Below are positions 25,016 to 33,896 of a stretch of 58,507 nt of DNA, piece after piece; the first letter of the stretch is position 1; the number at the start of each line of letters is the position of its first letter. This DNA is from Fibrobacter sp. (lineage in GTDB: Bacteria > Fibrobacterota > Fibrobacteria > Fibrobacterales > Fibrobacteraceae). The stretch is taken from contig JAAZFC010000013.1 in assembly GCA_012511955.1 (NCBI GenBank), forward strand, positions 1 to 58,507, read 5' to 3'. The position numbers were made by a program, and so were the translations under genes. A model generated the notes under the pieces. It was not told the DNA's origin, made no database searches, and saw only the letters and a program-made list of their open reading frames with translations.

Positions 25016-26578
25016 GTGCGACTACAAATCACCATAAAACGACGGGTACGCCGGGCTTTGCTCGGGCTAGTTCCCTTGGCTTTGGGGGCTTCGCTGGTGG
25101 ATGCTGCCATGTTATGGGGTTTGCGCTTTTATGTGGATCAGGTGCAAAGCGGGGTGGAATTTTTGCGTTGGTGGTTTGTGGCTATGCTTTTGGTATTGGC
25201 CTTGCGCTGGTGGGCCGGGGTGAGTCGTCAGCGTTTTAGCGATGCTTTAGTGTTAAATTTAGAGGTGTATTTGCGCTTGTGGCTGCAGCGTTTGGGGAGG
25301 CGTTTGCCTAGCACTTGGTTTCATCAACGGCATTATAGACGACATTTGCGGGCGGCCGAAGAATCTGTGCGTGCTTTATTGCCCACTTTTAATGGATTAT
25401 TTGCCTTGGTTTTTGCCGTGGCCCAGTTGGTGGTGTTTTTGCCTGTGCTATTTTGGCTTTCTTTGCCTTTAACCTTGATTTTACTGGTTTTAGTGTTGCC
25501 ACTATTGAGCTTTTTGCAAAAACAACTACGACTTTTGGGGGGCGATTTACAGGGAAAATTATCCCAACAGGCGGAACAGGGTTTGGATTTGCGCCAATAT
25601 TTTGAATTGGGGCGGGAGTGGACGCTCAGTGAAGATTTACAAGCTATGGCACGGCGATCTTTTGCCCAAGTGCGACAGTTATATGAGCGCGGACGGGCCA
25701 TAAGTTTGCGCCAAAGTTGGGTGGTGCATAGCATTGATGGCTTAGCGGCTTTGGCGGTGGTTTTAGTGTTTTTATTGTGCGGTTGGTGGATAGGTCAGGG
25801 GACTATGCAACCCCAAGATTTGTTGATGTACGGTGCGGCGTTGTTGCTGTGCTATAAGCCGGTGAAAGATTCCATTCGCATGGTGCCTTTGGTGCGTGAA
25901 GGGCAGGTGGCTCTGGGGATTTTGCAAGATTTGGAGCAAAAATGCGCGGGCAAAGCTAAAAATACGGAAATAAGTGCGGTGGTGAGTGATAAACTCGTGT
26001 GCAAAAATGTGTCATTTGCTTGGCAAAGCCAAAAGCCATCCATTGTGTTTGATGATTTGAATTTACAGTTGGATCCTAAGCAGGCTTTGTGGATAAAAGG
26101 GGCTAATGGCAGCGGAAAAACCACTTTGTTGCGCCTTTTAGCGGGTTTAGAAGAGCCCCAAAAAGGAGTGATTAGCTGGCCTGCAGATACTGGTGAAATA
26201 GCTTTTTTTAGTCAAAAAGATTTTTTATTGCCCATAGAATATTTGCGTGAGAGTTGGGATGAAAAATATGCTGTTTTAAGCGCAGATTTGAAAAAATTAG
26301 TGGATTTACTGGTGCCAGGGGGAATAAAAAAGCGCAAGGGATTTTCGGCAGGACAGCTGCAAAGAGTGGCTTTGGCTTGGGTGTTTATGTCTGGGGCAAA
26401 AGTGTGGTTACTAGATGAACCCTTGGCTTTTGTGGCAGCTAAAGATCGCAGGTTAATTTTGCAGCAAATGCAATTGGTGGCCCAAGAGCAAAATAGCTGG
26501 TTAGTGCTAAGTAGCCATGAATTGCATTTGACGGACGATCATGGTTTTGAACAGGTTTTGGATTTGGATGCTTTATGA
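25016..26578 (+). CDS. ABC exporter, fused membrane and ATPase domains
   Basis: 520 aa, GTG start. Residues about 1-310 form a type I exporter membrane domain with five to six helices. The ATPase domain has Walker A GANGSGKTT (about 363-371), a Q loop (FFSQKDF), signature FSAGQLQRVALAW (close to LSGGQ), Walker B VWLLDEP and the switch His in LSSHE. The D-loop after Walker B reads LAFVAAKD instead of the usual SALD, which is unusual. As a half transporter it should dimerise. It overlaps the downstream methyltransferase gene by 4 bases (ATGA). Substrate unknown; the Kdo transferase nearby suggests an envelope role. Confidence 0.87.
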   Translation: MRLQITIKRRVRRALLGLVPLALGASLVDAAMLWGLRFYVDQVQSGVEFLRWWFVAMLLVLALRWWAGVSRQRFSDALVLNLEVYLRLWLQRLGRRLPSTWFHQRHYRRHLRAAEESVRALLPTFNGLFALVFAVAQLVVFLPVLFWLSLPLTLILLVLVLPLLSFLQKQLRLLGGDLQGKLSQQAEQGLDLRQYFELGREWTLSEDLQAMARRSFAQVRQLYERGRAISLRQSWVVHSIDGLAALAVVLVFLLCGWWIGQGTMQPQDLLMYGAALLLCYKPVKDSIRMVPLVREGQVALGILQDLEQKCAGKAKNTEISAVVSDKLVCKNVSFAWQSQKPSIVFDDLNLQLDPKQALWIKGANGSGKTTLLRLLAGLEEPQKGVISWPADTGEIAFFSQKDFLLPIEYLRESWDEKYAVLSADLKKLVDLLVPGGIKKRKGFSAGQLQRVALAWVFMSGAKVWLLDEPLAFVAAKDRRLILQQMQLVAQEQNSWLVLSSHELHLTDDHGFEQVLDLDAL

Positions 26579-27114
26579 AGTTTATTTATGCCCAACGGGG
26601 TAAAATTGTGGCGCTGTGGGCTTTGTTTCTGCTATGGCCGGTGGGAAGCATGCAAAGCTGGGCGTGGATAGCGGTTTTAGCTCTGGGACTATTTTTGCGG
26701 GTCTGGGCGCGCTCGGTCATGGGCGAACATAGTCGGGGAAATGTCCATGCCGCACCTCGGCTGGTGCAAACCGGCCCATATTCGCTGATGCCCCACCCCC
26801 TGTATGTATCCAATGCCTTGGTGGCTGGGGCGGGGGTGTTGATTTCCGGTTGGCCCGCCGGGGTAAAGGCTGTGTGGTGGTTGGCGTTGGTGGCTTTTTA
26901 CAGCCTTTTAGCGCGCGCCGAAAACCGCTTTTTGCAGCAGAGCTTTGGCGCCGAATGGCACCAATGGCGGCGCAGTTTTAGTGTGCGCAAATTGGGAGGA
27001 GAACTGCGCCGTACCGCCTGGGGGCGAGCTCTGCGCCAAGATGCGTGGACTTGGTTTTGGCTGGGGCTATTTTTGATGCTATGGTATGGGAGGACGCAAT
27101 GCTTTGGGGCTTAA
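26575..27114 (+). CDS. Isoprenylcysteine carboxyl methyltransferase/PEMT-like membrane protein
   Basis: 179 aa with four to five membrane helices. The conserved C-terminal core of the family is visible: VQTGPYSLMPHPLYVSN with the His-Pro-Leu-Tyr motif, and ARAENRFLQQSFGAEWHQWRR with the Glu that helps bind S-adenosylmethionine. Bacterial members methylate lipid or carboxyl groups at the membrane; the substrate is unknown. The start overlaps the ABC exporter stop and the end overlaps the Kdo transferase start, so this is a tight three-gene operon. Confidence 0.8.
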   Translation: MKFIYAQRGKIVALWALFLLWPVGSMQSWAWIAVLALGLFLRVWARSVMGEHSRGNVHAAPRLVQTGPYSLMPHPLYVSNALVAGAGVLISGWPAGVKAVWWLALVAFYSLLARAENRFLQQSFGAEWHQWRRSFSVRKLGGELRRTAWGRALRQDAWTWFWLGLFLMLWYGRTQCFGA

Positions 27115-28229
27115 AACAGCGTTTGGGAGGATTTCCCCGCAGTTCGGGATGCTTGTGGTTGCACGGCGCTTCACTGGGAGAGTGCAATGCTTTGTTGCAA
27201 TTATATCCCGCTTTAGCAACCTTGGGAAGACCCATAGTTCTCACCACTCAAAAAGCGGAGATCGTAGCAGAATTGCGCCGCCGCGCGCCTTCAAAAATAC
27301 GAGTGGCTTTGGCTCCAGCGCCGTTTAAGATGATTGCTCGCCACTGGCTGCGCCAAGTGCAGCCGCAAATGTTAATCTTATACGAAGGGGAAATTTGGCC
27401 CGCTTGGCTACAAGTTTTGCAAGCCCAAGGCGTGCCCGTAGCTTTGGTGTCAGCCCGCATGAGCGACCAGGCGTGGACTCGCTACGGCTTGCAGCACAAA
27501 TATTGGCGCGCACAGCTGCAAGGGATTAGCGCAATTTGGGCGCAAAGTGCTAACCACGCCCACCGTTGGGCGCATTTTTACTCCGGCCCTATAGCGATAG
27601 GTGGCGATTGGAAGTTGTGGCACAAAACCATGGCCCTGCCCCAAAGTGCAGGTAATGTGGACTTGGTGGCCATTTCGGTGCATCGCGCCGATTGGAAACT
27701 CATGGGAGAAGGTTTGCTCAAGCATGCGGAAATGGGGGGTAAAACCGTGGTGATTCCTCGGCATCCTAGCGATGCGCCTTGGTTTGCGCAAAAAATTCGC
27801 CGCGCGCAGCAAAAATCGGTGCCTTGGCCGCAAGTGGAGGCGGGTGCCATCAGCTTGGTGCACCAATTTGGGCAAGTGGGGGCGGTGCTCAAAGAAGCAA
27901 ATATCGCGGTGATGGGCGGCAGTTTTGGCGGGGGTGGCATCCACGATTTTTGGGAACCGCTATTTGCGGGAGTACCGGTGATTTCGGGGTTGCAACAGGG
28001 CCATCATAGCGAAGTGCTGCGCGCTTTACAAGCGGCGGGCGCGGTGGGCGTGGTGGATGATTTGGCCAATATGCGCATTGGCAACCACGGTCGCGATGTG
28101 TGGCTCGAAAACTGGTTTCCCTGGGAAAAACGCTACGAAATACCCCGGATTTTGCAAGAATATTTGCAGCCGGTGCAACAATCGGTGCCGGAATTTGTGC
28201 GGTGGGTGGGAGAGCGGATTAGGGCTTAG
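27099..28229 (+). CDS. waaA: 3-deoxy-D-manno-octulosonic acid (Kdo) transferase-like protein
   Basis: About 376 aa from the ATG at 27099, which has GGAGG 6 bases upstream and overlaps the previous gene by 16 bases. It is a GT-B glycosyltransferase that adds Kdo to lipid IVA. Landmarks: LWLHGASLGECNAL (family HAVSVGE-type start), IVLTTQKAEIV, LILYEGEIWPAWL, VIPRHPSDA and the GGSFGGGGIHDFWEPLFAGVPVI nucleotide-sugar site, where the family usually has HNPLEP. The N-terminal membrane anchor common in WaaA is missing. Symbol tentative. Confidence 0.82.
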   Translation: MLWGLKQRLGGFPRSSGCLWLHGASLGECNALLQLYPALATLGRPIVLTTQKAEIVAELRRRAPSKIRVALAPAPFKMIARHWLRQVQPQMLILYEGEIWPAWLQVLQAQGVPVALVSARMSDQAWTRYGLQHKYWRAQLQGISAIWAQSANHAHRWAHFYSGPIAIGGDWKLWHKTMALPQSAGNVDLVAISVHRADWKLMGEGLLKHAEMGGKTVVIPRHPSDAPWFAQKIRRAQQKSVPWPQVEAGAISLVHQFGQVGAVLKEANIAVMGGSFGGGGIHDFWEPLFAGVPVISGLQQGHHSEVLRALQAAGAVGVVDDLANMRIGNHGRDVWLENWFPWEKRYEIPRILQEYLQPVQQSVPEFVRWVGERIRA

Positions 28230-28290
28230 TTGTTGATTTTTTCAATAATTATTGCTGTTAATATTTAATTAATCAAACGAGAGGGTATAT

Positions 28291-29004
28291 ATGCATAAAA
28301 ATAGATTTATTACCGTTAGTGTTTTAGCATCGCTAGTGTGGCTAGTGAGCTGTTTATCAATCAACAATGGTGAGTTGGCAGACTCGGAAATATCTAGCTC
28401 TTCTGCCCAGTCTAATAGTTCTTCGGCGGTGGTAAAAGTAACTTTTACTGACGATCGTGACAGCAATACTTATAGAATCGTAAAAATCGGCACCCAAGTA
28501 TGGATGGCGGAGAATTTGCGCTATTTACCGAATGTGCATGGAGTTGAATATAGCTATGACGAACCTAAATACTATGTGTATGAATATACTGGAGCCCGCT
28601 TAGCTGAGGCAAAAACTAGCAGCTATTATCAAAAATATGGTGCTTTGTATAACTGGCCGGCTGCTTTAGAGGCTTGCCCTGCGGGTTGGCATTTGCCTAC
28701 TAATGCTGAATGGTCGGCATTGGAGGATTATGTAGGATCCAATGCTGGCAAAAAATTAAAGGCAACCAGTGGTTGGTTTAATGATAGTAATGGCACAGAC
28801 GCTTATGGCATTGGTCTGTTGCCCGGGGGTTACTTCAACGGTGACTACTTCTACAGTGAGCCGTTCGACGGCAAATGGTGGAGTGCCGCAGAGGGCATTA
28901 CATATAGAGCAAGCATTCGAGTTTTGGGCTACGACTCCTACACCTTGGGCAGGGGCAGCCCCAACAGTCCAAGCGGGCTCTCAGTGCGTTGTGTTGAGGA
29001 TTAG
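28291..29004 (+). CDS. FISUMP-domain lipoprotein
   Basis: 237 aa with an AGAGGG site before the ATG. A lipoprotein signal peptide ends at LVSC (Cys21). A short Ser-rich linker (SSSSAQSNSSSA) leads to one FISUMP domain (about residues 48-237): DSNTYRIVKIGTQVWMAENL, LYNWPAALEACPAGWHLPTN, AEWSALEDYVG, LLPGGYF, KWWSAAEG and the terminal SVRCVED. The family is expanded in Fibrobacter and has no known function. The fold resembles a C-type-lectin/formylglycine-like surface module. Confidence 0.9.
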   Translation: MHKNRFITVSVLASLVWLVSCLSINNGELADSEISSSSAQSNSSSAVVKVTFTDDRDSNTYRIVKIGTQVWMAENLRYLPNVHGVEYSYDEPKYYVYEYTGARLAEAKTSSYYQKYGALYNWPAALEACPAGWHLPTNAEWSALEDYVGSNAGKKLKATSGWFNDSNGTDAYGIGLLPGGYFNGDYFYSEPFDGKWWSAAEGITYRASIRVLGYDSYTLGRGSPNSPSGLSVRCVED

Positions 29005-29041
29005 TGGCTACTTGTACGAGTATCGAGGGGCGGAAAGTTGG

Positions 29042-29060
29042 GTGATGCTACAAGCATCAC
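29042..29060. other. Perfect 8-bp hairpin downstream of the FISUMP gene
   Basis: GTGATGCT-ACA-AGCATCAC. It has no T run after it, so it is not a standard terminator. It sits between the FISUMP stop and the Fic remnant, in 92 bases without another gene. Confidence 0.5.
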
Positions 29061-29096
29061 GGGGAGTAGTCAGTAGGGGCGTGCCACCAGCTTTTA

Positions 29097-29492
29097 TTGC
29101 CCGTTTACAAGCCATTTATGGGTAAAGATTACCAATACCTTGATATTGCGTTACCATGGTTTTCTCGCGCTTTTAGCTACATAGATAACCTAGTAACAGA
29201 ATTTTATGCAATTGCAAAAAATGACAAGCCAGCGTTGGCTCAAAAGTTGGCTGAAATCCTTGACAATGTAAATTATTTGCACCCTTTTAGAGGTGGGAAT
29301 GGCAGAGTTCAACGAGAATTTCTCAGATCGCTGGCTTTGGAGAAAGGTTTAATTTTAGTTCTAAATCCTCCCGATGATGAAACTGTATTTCAAAGATACA
29401 TGGAAGGCACCATTCAAGGTTCGGTGGCTACACTGTCGTCTTTAATTTTAGAATTGATTTTATCAGAGCCGGGAATTTCCCATAAAAAGTAA
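29097..29492 (+). pseudogene. 5'-truncated Fic-family gene
   Basis: From about residue 20 the 131-aa translation aligns with the last 110 residues of the intact Fic protein at 38171 (AFSYIDNLVTEF, ALAQKLAEILDNVNYLHPF, REFLRSLALEKGL, NPPDDETVFQRYMEG). The first 100 residues, including the alpha-helices and flap of the Fic core, are missing. The signature reads HPFRGGNGRVQR where the intact copy has HPFREGNGRTQR, so the Mg2+-binding acidic residue is lost. The 3' end overlaps the DUF3616 gene antisense by 79 bases. Judged a non-functional remnant. Confidence 0.85.
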
Positions 29493-30403
29493 CGGGCTTT
29501 TTGCGCATAAGTGGGAAGTTTTTTACACTCCACTCCGACAATTGGCAGTGAGCCATCATCACTAATTATTACTAAGGTGTTTTCATTAACAAATAACGCT
29601 TCGGGGTTTAAATCCGCTAAGTCTAAGTTCAAACGCTGGGGCGCGACTTCCGAAGCGCCATTCCATTGCCACAACGAAAATTTTGGTCCAGTTAAAGGTG
29701 TAGTATTGGCTTTGCTCGATGGTCCGCCAATAATCCAAAAAACTTGGCGTTGCGCATCGTATTCTAAACTGCGAATGGCTTGCCCACCCAAATCCAGCAA
29801 AATGGGCGTTTGTAACTGTGCTTTTTCCCCTTGCAAACACTGTTGGGGGTTGCTTAATTTAACCACCAAAGCTTGGTCTTGAACCATGGGTTCGCGGAAT
29901 CCTAACAATAATTCTCCCTCAGCATCATGTGCTAAACCTTCTATGTTAAGCAGCAAATTATTCCCGAAAATCGCTGAGTCTAAGACTGCCAAATCTTTGG
30001 CCAAATCTCTATACACTTGACCCACAGGGATTAACTGATGACTATCCCACCAAGTGGCAGCCAAGGCATGCCGAGCACTTCTATACCTTCCTCTTTTGTT
30101 GGTGCTGTGGGAACCTATCCAAAATATCGTGTCGTTTATTCTAGCTGTGGCTTCTAAATCCACTTCGCCTCGTTTGCGACCTTGGGCAAAGTGATCACTT
30201 AGATTCACAGAATCCATTGGAGAGGAGTTGTTTGGCTTATATATGTAAAGTAATTGATTTTCGTCGTTAGCCACCACCCAGCGTTCGCTGTCAAGTAAAA
30301 CTCCTGCAGAAATATCACAAGCATTGCGTAGTTCTCTGATTTCTATTTTAGAGTTTGCCGAGGCTAACACAGCCAAAGTTAGTGTTAAAAATAAAGTAAG
30401 CAT
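29414..30403 (-). CDS. Secreted beta-propeller-like protein (DUF3616-like)
   Basis: 329 aa with a signal peptide (residues about 1-16, ending ASA). The body shows repeated strand patterns and the motif EVDLEATARINDTIFWIGSHS, similar to DUF3616 proteins with an extended propeller fold; NIEGLAHDAEGELLLGFREP and AIRSLEYDAQRQVFWIIGG are further repeats. No catalytic motif is recognised. The promoter region holds a TATCTT 6 bases before the ATG and a CRP-type palindrome. The last 26 codons run into the Fic remnant. Confidence 0.72.
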   Translation of the reverse strand: MLTLFLTLTLAVLASANSKIEIRELRNACDISAGVLLDSERWVVANDENQLLYIYKPNNSSPMDSVNLSDHFAQGRKRGEVDLEATARINDTIFWIGSHSTNKRGRYRSARHALAATWWDSHQLIPVGQVYRDLAKDLAVLDSAIFGNNLLLNIEGLAHDAEGELLLGFREPMVQDQALVVKLSNPQQCLQGEKAQLQTPILLDLGGQAIRSLEYDAQRQVFWIIGGPSSKANTTPLTGPKFSLWQWNGASEVAPQRLNLDLADLNPEALFVNENTLVIISDDGSLPIVGVECKKLPTYAQKARYFLWEIPGSDKINSKIKDDSVATEP

Positions 30404-30409
30404 GCTTCT

Positions 30410-30415
30410 AAGATA
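30410..30415 (-). promoter_or_regulatory. -10-like TATCTT, 6 bases before the ATG at 30403
   Basis: On the minus strand TATCTT, then AGAAGC, then ATG. The CRP-type site starts 5 bases further upstream. Confidence 0.5.
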
Positions 30416-30419
30416 GTAT

Positions 30420-30441
30420 AAATGTGAGTTAAATCACATTT
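30420..30441. promoter_or_regulatory. CRP-type palindromic operator AAATGTGA-N6-TCACATTT
   Basis: Perfect 8-base arms around GTTAAA, matching the CRP consensus including the flanking AAA/TTT. Its centre is about 28 bases upstream of the predicted start of the minus-strand DUF3616 gene, overlapping its -35 region, which would suit repression; it is about 97 bases upstream of the divergent FISUMP gene start codon. Confidence 0.7.
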
Positions 30442-30527
30442 GTTAGATATTTTAAATTATCCAATTATTTTTAAACGGTTTATAGTTATTATTGGGTGTT
30501 AAATTTCAAGTTTTATGGAGAAATATC

Positions 30528-32990
30528 ATGGGTTTAAAAAAGATATTGTCCCTTTTATTTATAACTATAAGCACTATTTGTGCTGCTAACAGCGATACTC
30601 TTTTTGTGATAAAAAACAACGAGATTAGTGAGCAATTTACCTTAATTGAAGAGGTTGATAGTCTCACTTTTAGTAAATCCAAAGAAAAGTATCAATTAAA
30701 TCTGTTTAAAAAGGCTACTAAGCTTAAAACCATAGCATTGAGCGAAGTGGATAGCATAGTTTTTTATAATCCTTTTATAGGCACTTTTGTTGATGAAAGA
30801 GATGAGCAAAAGTACCGTTGGGTACGCATTGGCGATCAAGTATGGATGGCGCAAAATTTGGCTTGGTTGCCTAGCGTAAATCCCTTAGATGATGCAAGTG
30901 AAGTTAAAGCAAAGTATTATGTTGATGATTACAATGGTAAAGATGTTGCCGCAGCTAAAGCCACTGAAAAATACGATGCTTTTGGGGTTTATTACAATTG
31001 GCTTGGGGCAATGGATGCTTGTCCTGCGGGGTGGCGTTTACCTAGTTACGATGATTGGGGGGAATTATTTGGTTTTGTGGGTGCTTACCTTTATTATAGT
31101 GATTATTATAATTATTCTTTTAGTGGAATGTTAAAGGATTCGATGAGTTGGGCTGTGTCTGGTGAAATCACTAATGCTGATGTTTTTGGCTTTTCTGCAT
31201 TGGCTGCAGGTCTTTTATCTGGTGAGAAAGTTGAAAAACAAGATAGTTTAGGCTTTTGGTGGACTTCGAATAATGATGGTTATTACGCTAGTTATGTGTA
31301 TTCATTTTATAATTATTATTCTTTTTTATCGGATACGGAACGGAAAGTTTTGGGTGCCAGTGTTCGGTGCGTAAAAGGTGAGGTCGAGAAAGTTCCGGTA
31401 AGTGGTATTTCTAAGCTAGAGTTAAATGTTGAAGAGACCATTAAGGGAGCTACGGCAGAAGTTTTGGTAGAACTATATCCAGAAAATGCCACCAACAAAG
31501 GTTATACTATAATAACTTCCAATAATTCTGTGCTTAGCTTAAGTAGGGATAAAGTTACTTTTAAAGATTATGGAGAAGCGAAATTAACAGTTAGCACTAA
31601 TGATGGTGAGTTTACAAACAGTATAGATATTGCTGTGGTTAAGCCTACTACGGGGAGTGTAACAGATAGTCGAGATGCTAATGTATATAATTGGGTGCGC
31701 TTAAATAACCAAGTGTGGTTGACAGAAAACATGAAGTGGTTGCCCAGTGTGAACTCCCTAAAGGAAAAAGATAGAAAAGAACCCACTTACCATGTTTACG
31801 GTTATGATGGCAATGATGTTGCCGAAGCTAAGAGCAGTAGTAATTACAATGATTATGGGGTTTTATACAACCTTAGTTCAGCATTAGGAGCATGTCCTGA
31901 GGGGTGGCATTTACCAACTGGGGATGAGTGGGATGCTCTAATTGAATATGCTGGTGGAGAGGAACTAGCGTCCATAAAATTAAAATCAGTATCAGGTTGG
32001 GGGGATAAAGGTGATGGTGCCGATGATTTTGGTTTTGCAGGACTTCCTGGTGGCTACCATTATTCAACTTATTTTAGCGGCAAAGGATATCTTGGATTCT
32101 GGTGGTCTAGTTCTTGGCGTAAATATGATATGAGGGTTGAAGAAGAGTTTTTATGGCACCCTATTGAGGAGTTTGTTGGTTATGCTGTGCGTTGCGTTCA
32201 AGGTGAAGTGCCGGTAGAGGGTATTTCATTAGACAAGGAGCAATTGACTTTAGATATAGGAGAATCACAAAAGCTTTATGCAAAGTTTAGTCCTCTTAAT
32301 GCCACTAAGCGAGAGTTAACTTGGCATTCATCAAATACTTCTATAATTGGCGTAGATTCCCAAGGTACATTGTATGCGAAGAAGCTTGGTTCAGTTACTG
32401 TTAGTGTAAAAACCACAGATGGTGATTTTGTGGCCGAATGTACTATTACCGTAAAATCGGAGCCAGAGGGAGTTTTAATAGATGAAAGGGATGGTGAAAG
32501 TTATATTTGGGTATTGTTAGGTGATTTGCGTTGGACCACGCAAAATATGCGTTGGTTGCCCGCAGCGTTTGAAGTTGATAACACAGACGATGAGAGCTCT
32601 TCTGAACCCAGATATTATTACTACGACAATGATTATGACAATTATGAAGAATATGGTGTCTTGTATAACAAGCCCGCAGCTCTTCTAGCTTGCGCCCCAG
32701 GTTGGCGCTTGCCTACCCAAGCCGAATGGGAAGCATTAAAAACCAATTATGATCCTGAAGAACTGAAATCCCAATATGGCTGGAATGAAGGTCTTGGTGG
32801 TGACAATAGTTCGGGTTTCAATGCTTTGCCCGGGGGGTACAAAAATGATGAGGCTACTTCTGTGGGTTTAGGTGTAGAAACGCGCTGGTGGACGGATAGA
32901 GGTACTTCTGCCTATGCCCTTGCTGCTGAATTAGTGTATGAAGATGATGGTGGCATTTACGGTTATTCAGTGCGCTGCGTGAGCAATTAG
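30528..32990 (+). CDS. Secreted protein with three FISUMP domains separated by two Ig-like (Big_2) domains
   Basis: About 820 aa from the ATG at 30528, which follows a GGAG site. Signal peptide residues about 1-20. A short N-terminal region (20-85) with LIEEVDSLTF and LSEVDSIVFYNPF repeats precedes the domains: FISUMP 1 (about 86-282), Big_2 (285-368), FISUMP 2 (370-560), Big_2 (562-645), FISUMP 3 (647-820). Each FISUMP copy keeps the W-A/T-QNM/L, CPAGW or CAPGW, LPxxxEW and SVRCV landmarks. Big_2 domains mediate adhesion in other bacteria, so a surface-adhesive role is a reasonable guess. Confidence 0.9.
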   Translation: MGLKKILSLLFITISTICAANSDTLFVIKNNEISEQFTLIEEVDSLTFSKSKEKYQLNLFKKATKLKTIALSEVDSIVFYNPFIGTFVDERDEQKYRWVRIGDQVWMAQNLAWLPSVNPLDDASEVKAKYYVDDYNGKDVAAAKATEKYDAFGVYYNWLGAMDACPAGWRLPSYDDWGELFGFVGAYLYYSDYYNYSFSGMLKDSMSWAVSGEITNADVFGFSALAAGLLSGEKVEKQDSLGFWWTSNNDGYYASYVYSFYNYYSFLSDTERKVLGASVRCVKGEVEKVPVSGISKLELNVEETIKGATAEVLVELYPENATNKGYTIITSNNSVLSLSRDKVTFKDYGEAKLTVSTNDGEFTNSIDIAVVKPTTGSVTDSRDANVYNWVRLNNQVWLTENMKWLPSVNSLKEKDRKEPTYHVYGYDGNDVAEAKSSSNYNDYGVLYNLSSALGACPEGWHLPTGDEWDALIEYAGGEELASIKLKSVSGWGDKGDGADDFGFAGLPGGYHYSTYFSGKGYLGFWWSSSWRKYDMRVEEEFLWHPIEEFVGYAVRCVQGEVPVEGISLDKEQLTLDIGESQKLYAKFSPLNATKRELTWHSSNTSIIGVDSQGTLYAKKLGSVTVSVKTTDGDFVAECTITVKSEPEGVLIDERDGESYIWVLLGDLRWTTQNMRWLPAAFEVDNTDDESSSEPRYYYYDNDYDNYEEYGVLYNKPAALLACAPGWRLPTQAEWEALKTNYDPEELKSQYGWNEGLGGDNSSGFNALPGGYKNDEATSVGLGVETRWWTDRGTSAYALAAELVYEDDGGIYGYSVRCVSN

Positions 32991-33005
32991 AGCGCCACTA
33001 TTTAC

Positions 33006-33011
33006 TATAAT
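33006..33011 (+). promoter_or_regulatory. -10 box TATAAT, 6 bases before the ATG at 33018
   Basis: Perfect TATAAT, then ATTCCC, then ATG. No Shine-Dalgarno sequence. Confidence 0.6.
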
Positions 33012-33017
33012 ATTCCC

Positions 33018-33854
33018 ATGTTTAAACAAAAGCTAAAACTTTGGTTGCTGGTTTTGGGGTTGGGCATGGGAAATGTTTGTGCGCAATCTCAAGATACGGT
33101 GGTGCCTTTTAGCACTTTGTTTCATCAAATTGGCACTCACACTTTGCAGTCGCTAAGTTACAATTATGGCTTAAATGCGGCGGTGGGAGTGGCAGGAACT
33201 TATGCTTTGGTGCACTCGGGCTTGGATTGGAAGTGGCATCAACTGGCCCAAGAACACAAAGCCTTGGTCATTGTGGGAATGCCTTCAGTGCTTTTGGGAG
33301 GAATTATCCCCCTTACTGTGCCGGCAGGGATGTACATTTATGGGCGCAATAAACGCAATTATGAAACGCAAATTACAGGCTTGGCTTTGGGGCAAGCGGC
33401 CTTGTTGGGTTTTGGGATTTCGAGCAGCATCTAAGCGTTTACCGGACGGCGACCGCCGGAGATTTTGCGGCGCAGGGGTGAAAGCGATGCCATGGTGGAA
33501 AATGAAGATTTTAGCAAGGATTTTAAGTTTGGTTTTTGGAGGCGGGGGGCTTTTGATGGCTGGCCCAGCGGGCATACCATGACCGCTTTTGCCATGGGTA
33601 GCACCTTATTGCATTTATACCCCGAAAGCAATGCGATCAAATACAGCGCGCTGGCTTATGCGGGGATTATCGGCCTGGGAATATCGGTGAATATCCACTG
33701 GTTTTCGGACTTTTTTGCCGGAGCACTTACGGGCTACGCCATTGGTGCGGTGGTGGGTAAAAGCTTTAAACAATTATTGGACTCCCCCTCGCAAAGCTCT
33801 CGCTGGCATTGGGTGGTGAGCCCGCAATTTGCGCAAATCAGCTATGATTTTTGA
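33018..33854 (+). pseudogene. PAP2-family phosphatase interrupted by one in-frame TAA
   Basis: A single reading frame encodes a signal peptide (about residues 1-22), several membrane helices, then TAA at 33432-33434 (codon 139), and continues in the same frame without any shift to 33854. After the stop it reads AFTGRRPP, then GWPSGHTMTAFAMG (PSGH motif) and SVNIHWFSDFFAGAL (His and Asp of the third motif). The stop falls where the conserved motif has its first Lys (KAFTGRRPP-type), one base away from AAA. The full protein would be 278 aa, close to the family norm. Such enzymes dephosphorylate lipid pyrophosphates. Recent inactivation or a sequencing error are both possible. Confidence 0.85.
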
Positions 33855-33896
33855 TTTTTAGCAAGATTTTTAAGGCTACAAGCTTGAATTTAGTTT

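Noticed and set aside
27450-27944. 164-codon minus-strand ORF inside the Kdo transferase gene
   Set aside because: His/Arg/Pro-rich antisense shadow of a GC-rich gene; no family resemblance.
29042-29060. Terminator of the FISUMP gene
   Set aside because: The stem is perfect but no T run follows, so it is listed only as a hairpin.
31300-32990. CRISPR or tandem DNA repeat in the three-domain FISUMP gene
   Set aside because: The repetition is at the protein level between diverged domains; there are no short identical spaced DNA repeats.
33465-33854. 129-aa ORF as a separate small phosphatase
   Set aside because: It is in the same frame as the gene at 33018 and is its C-terminal half after one stop codon; no start signal of its own.
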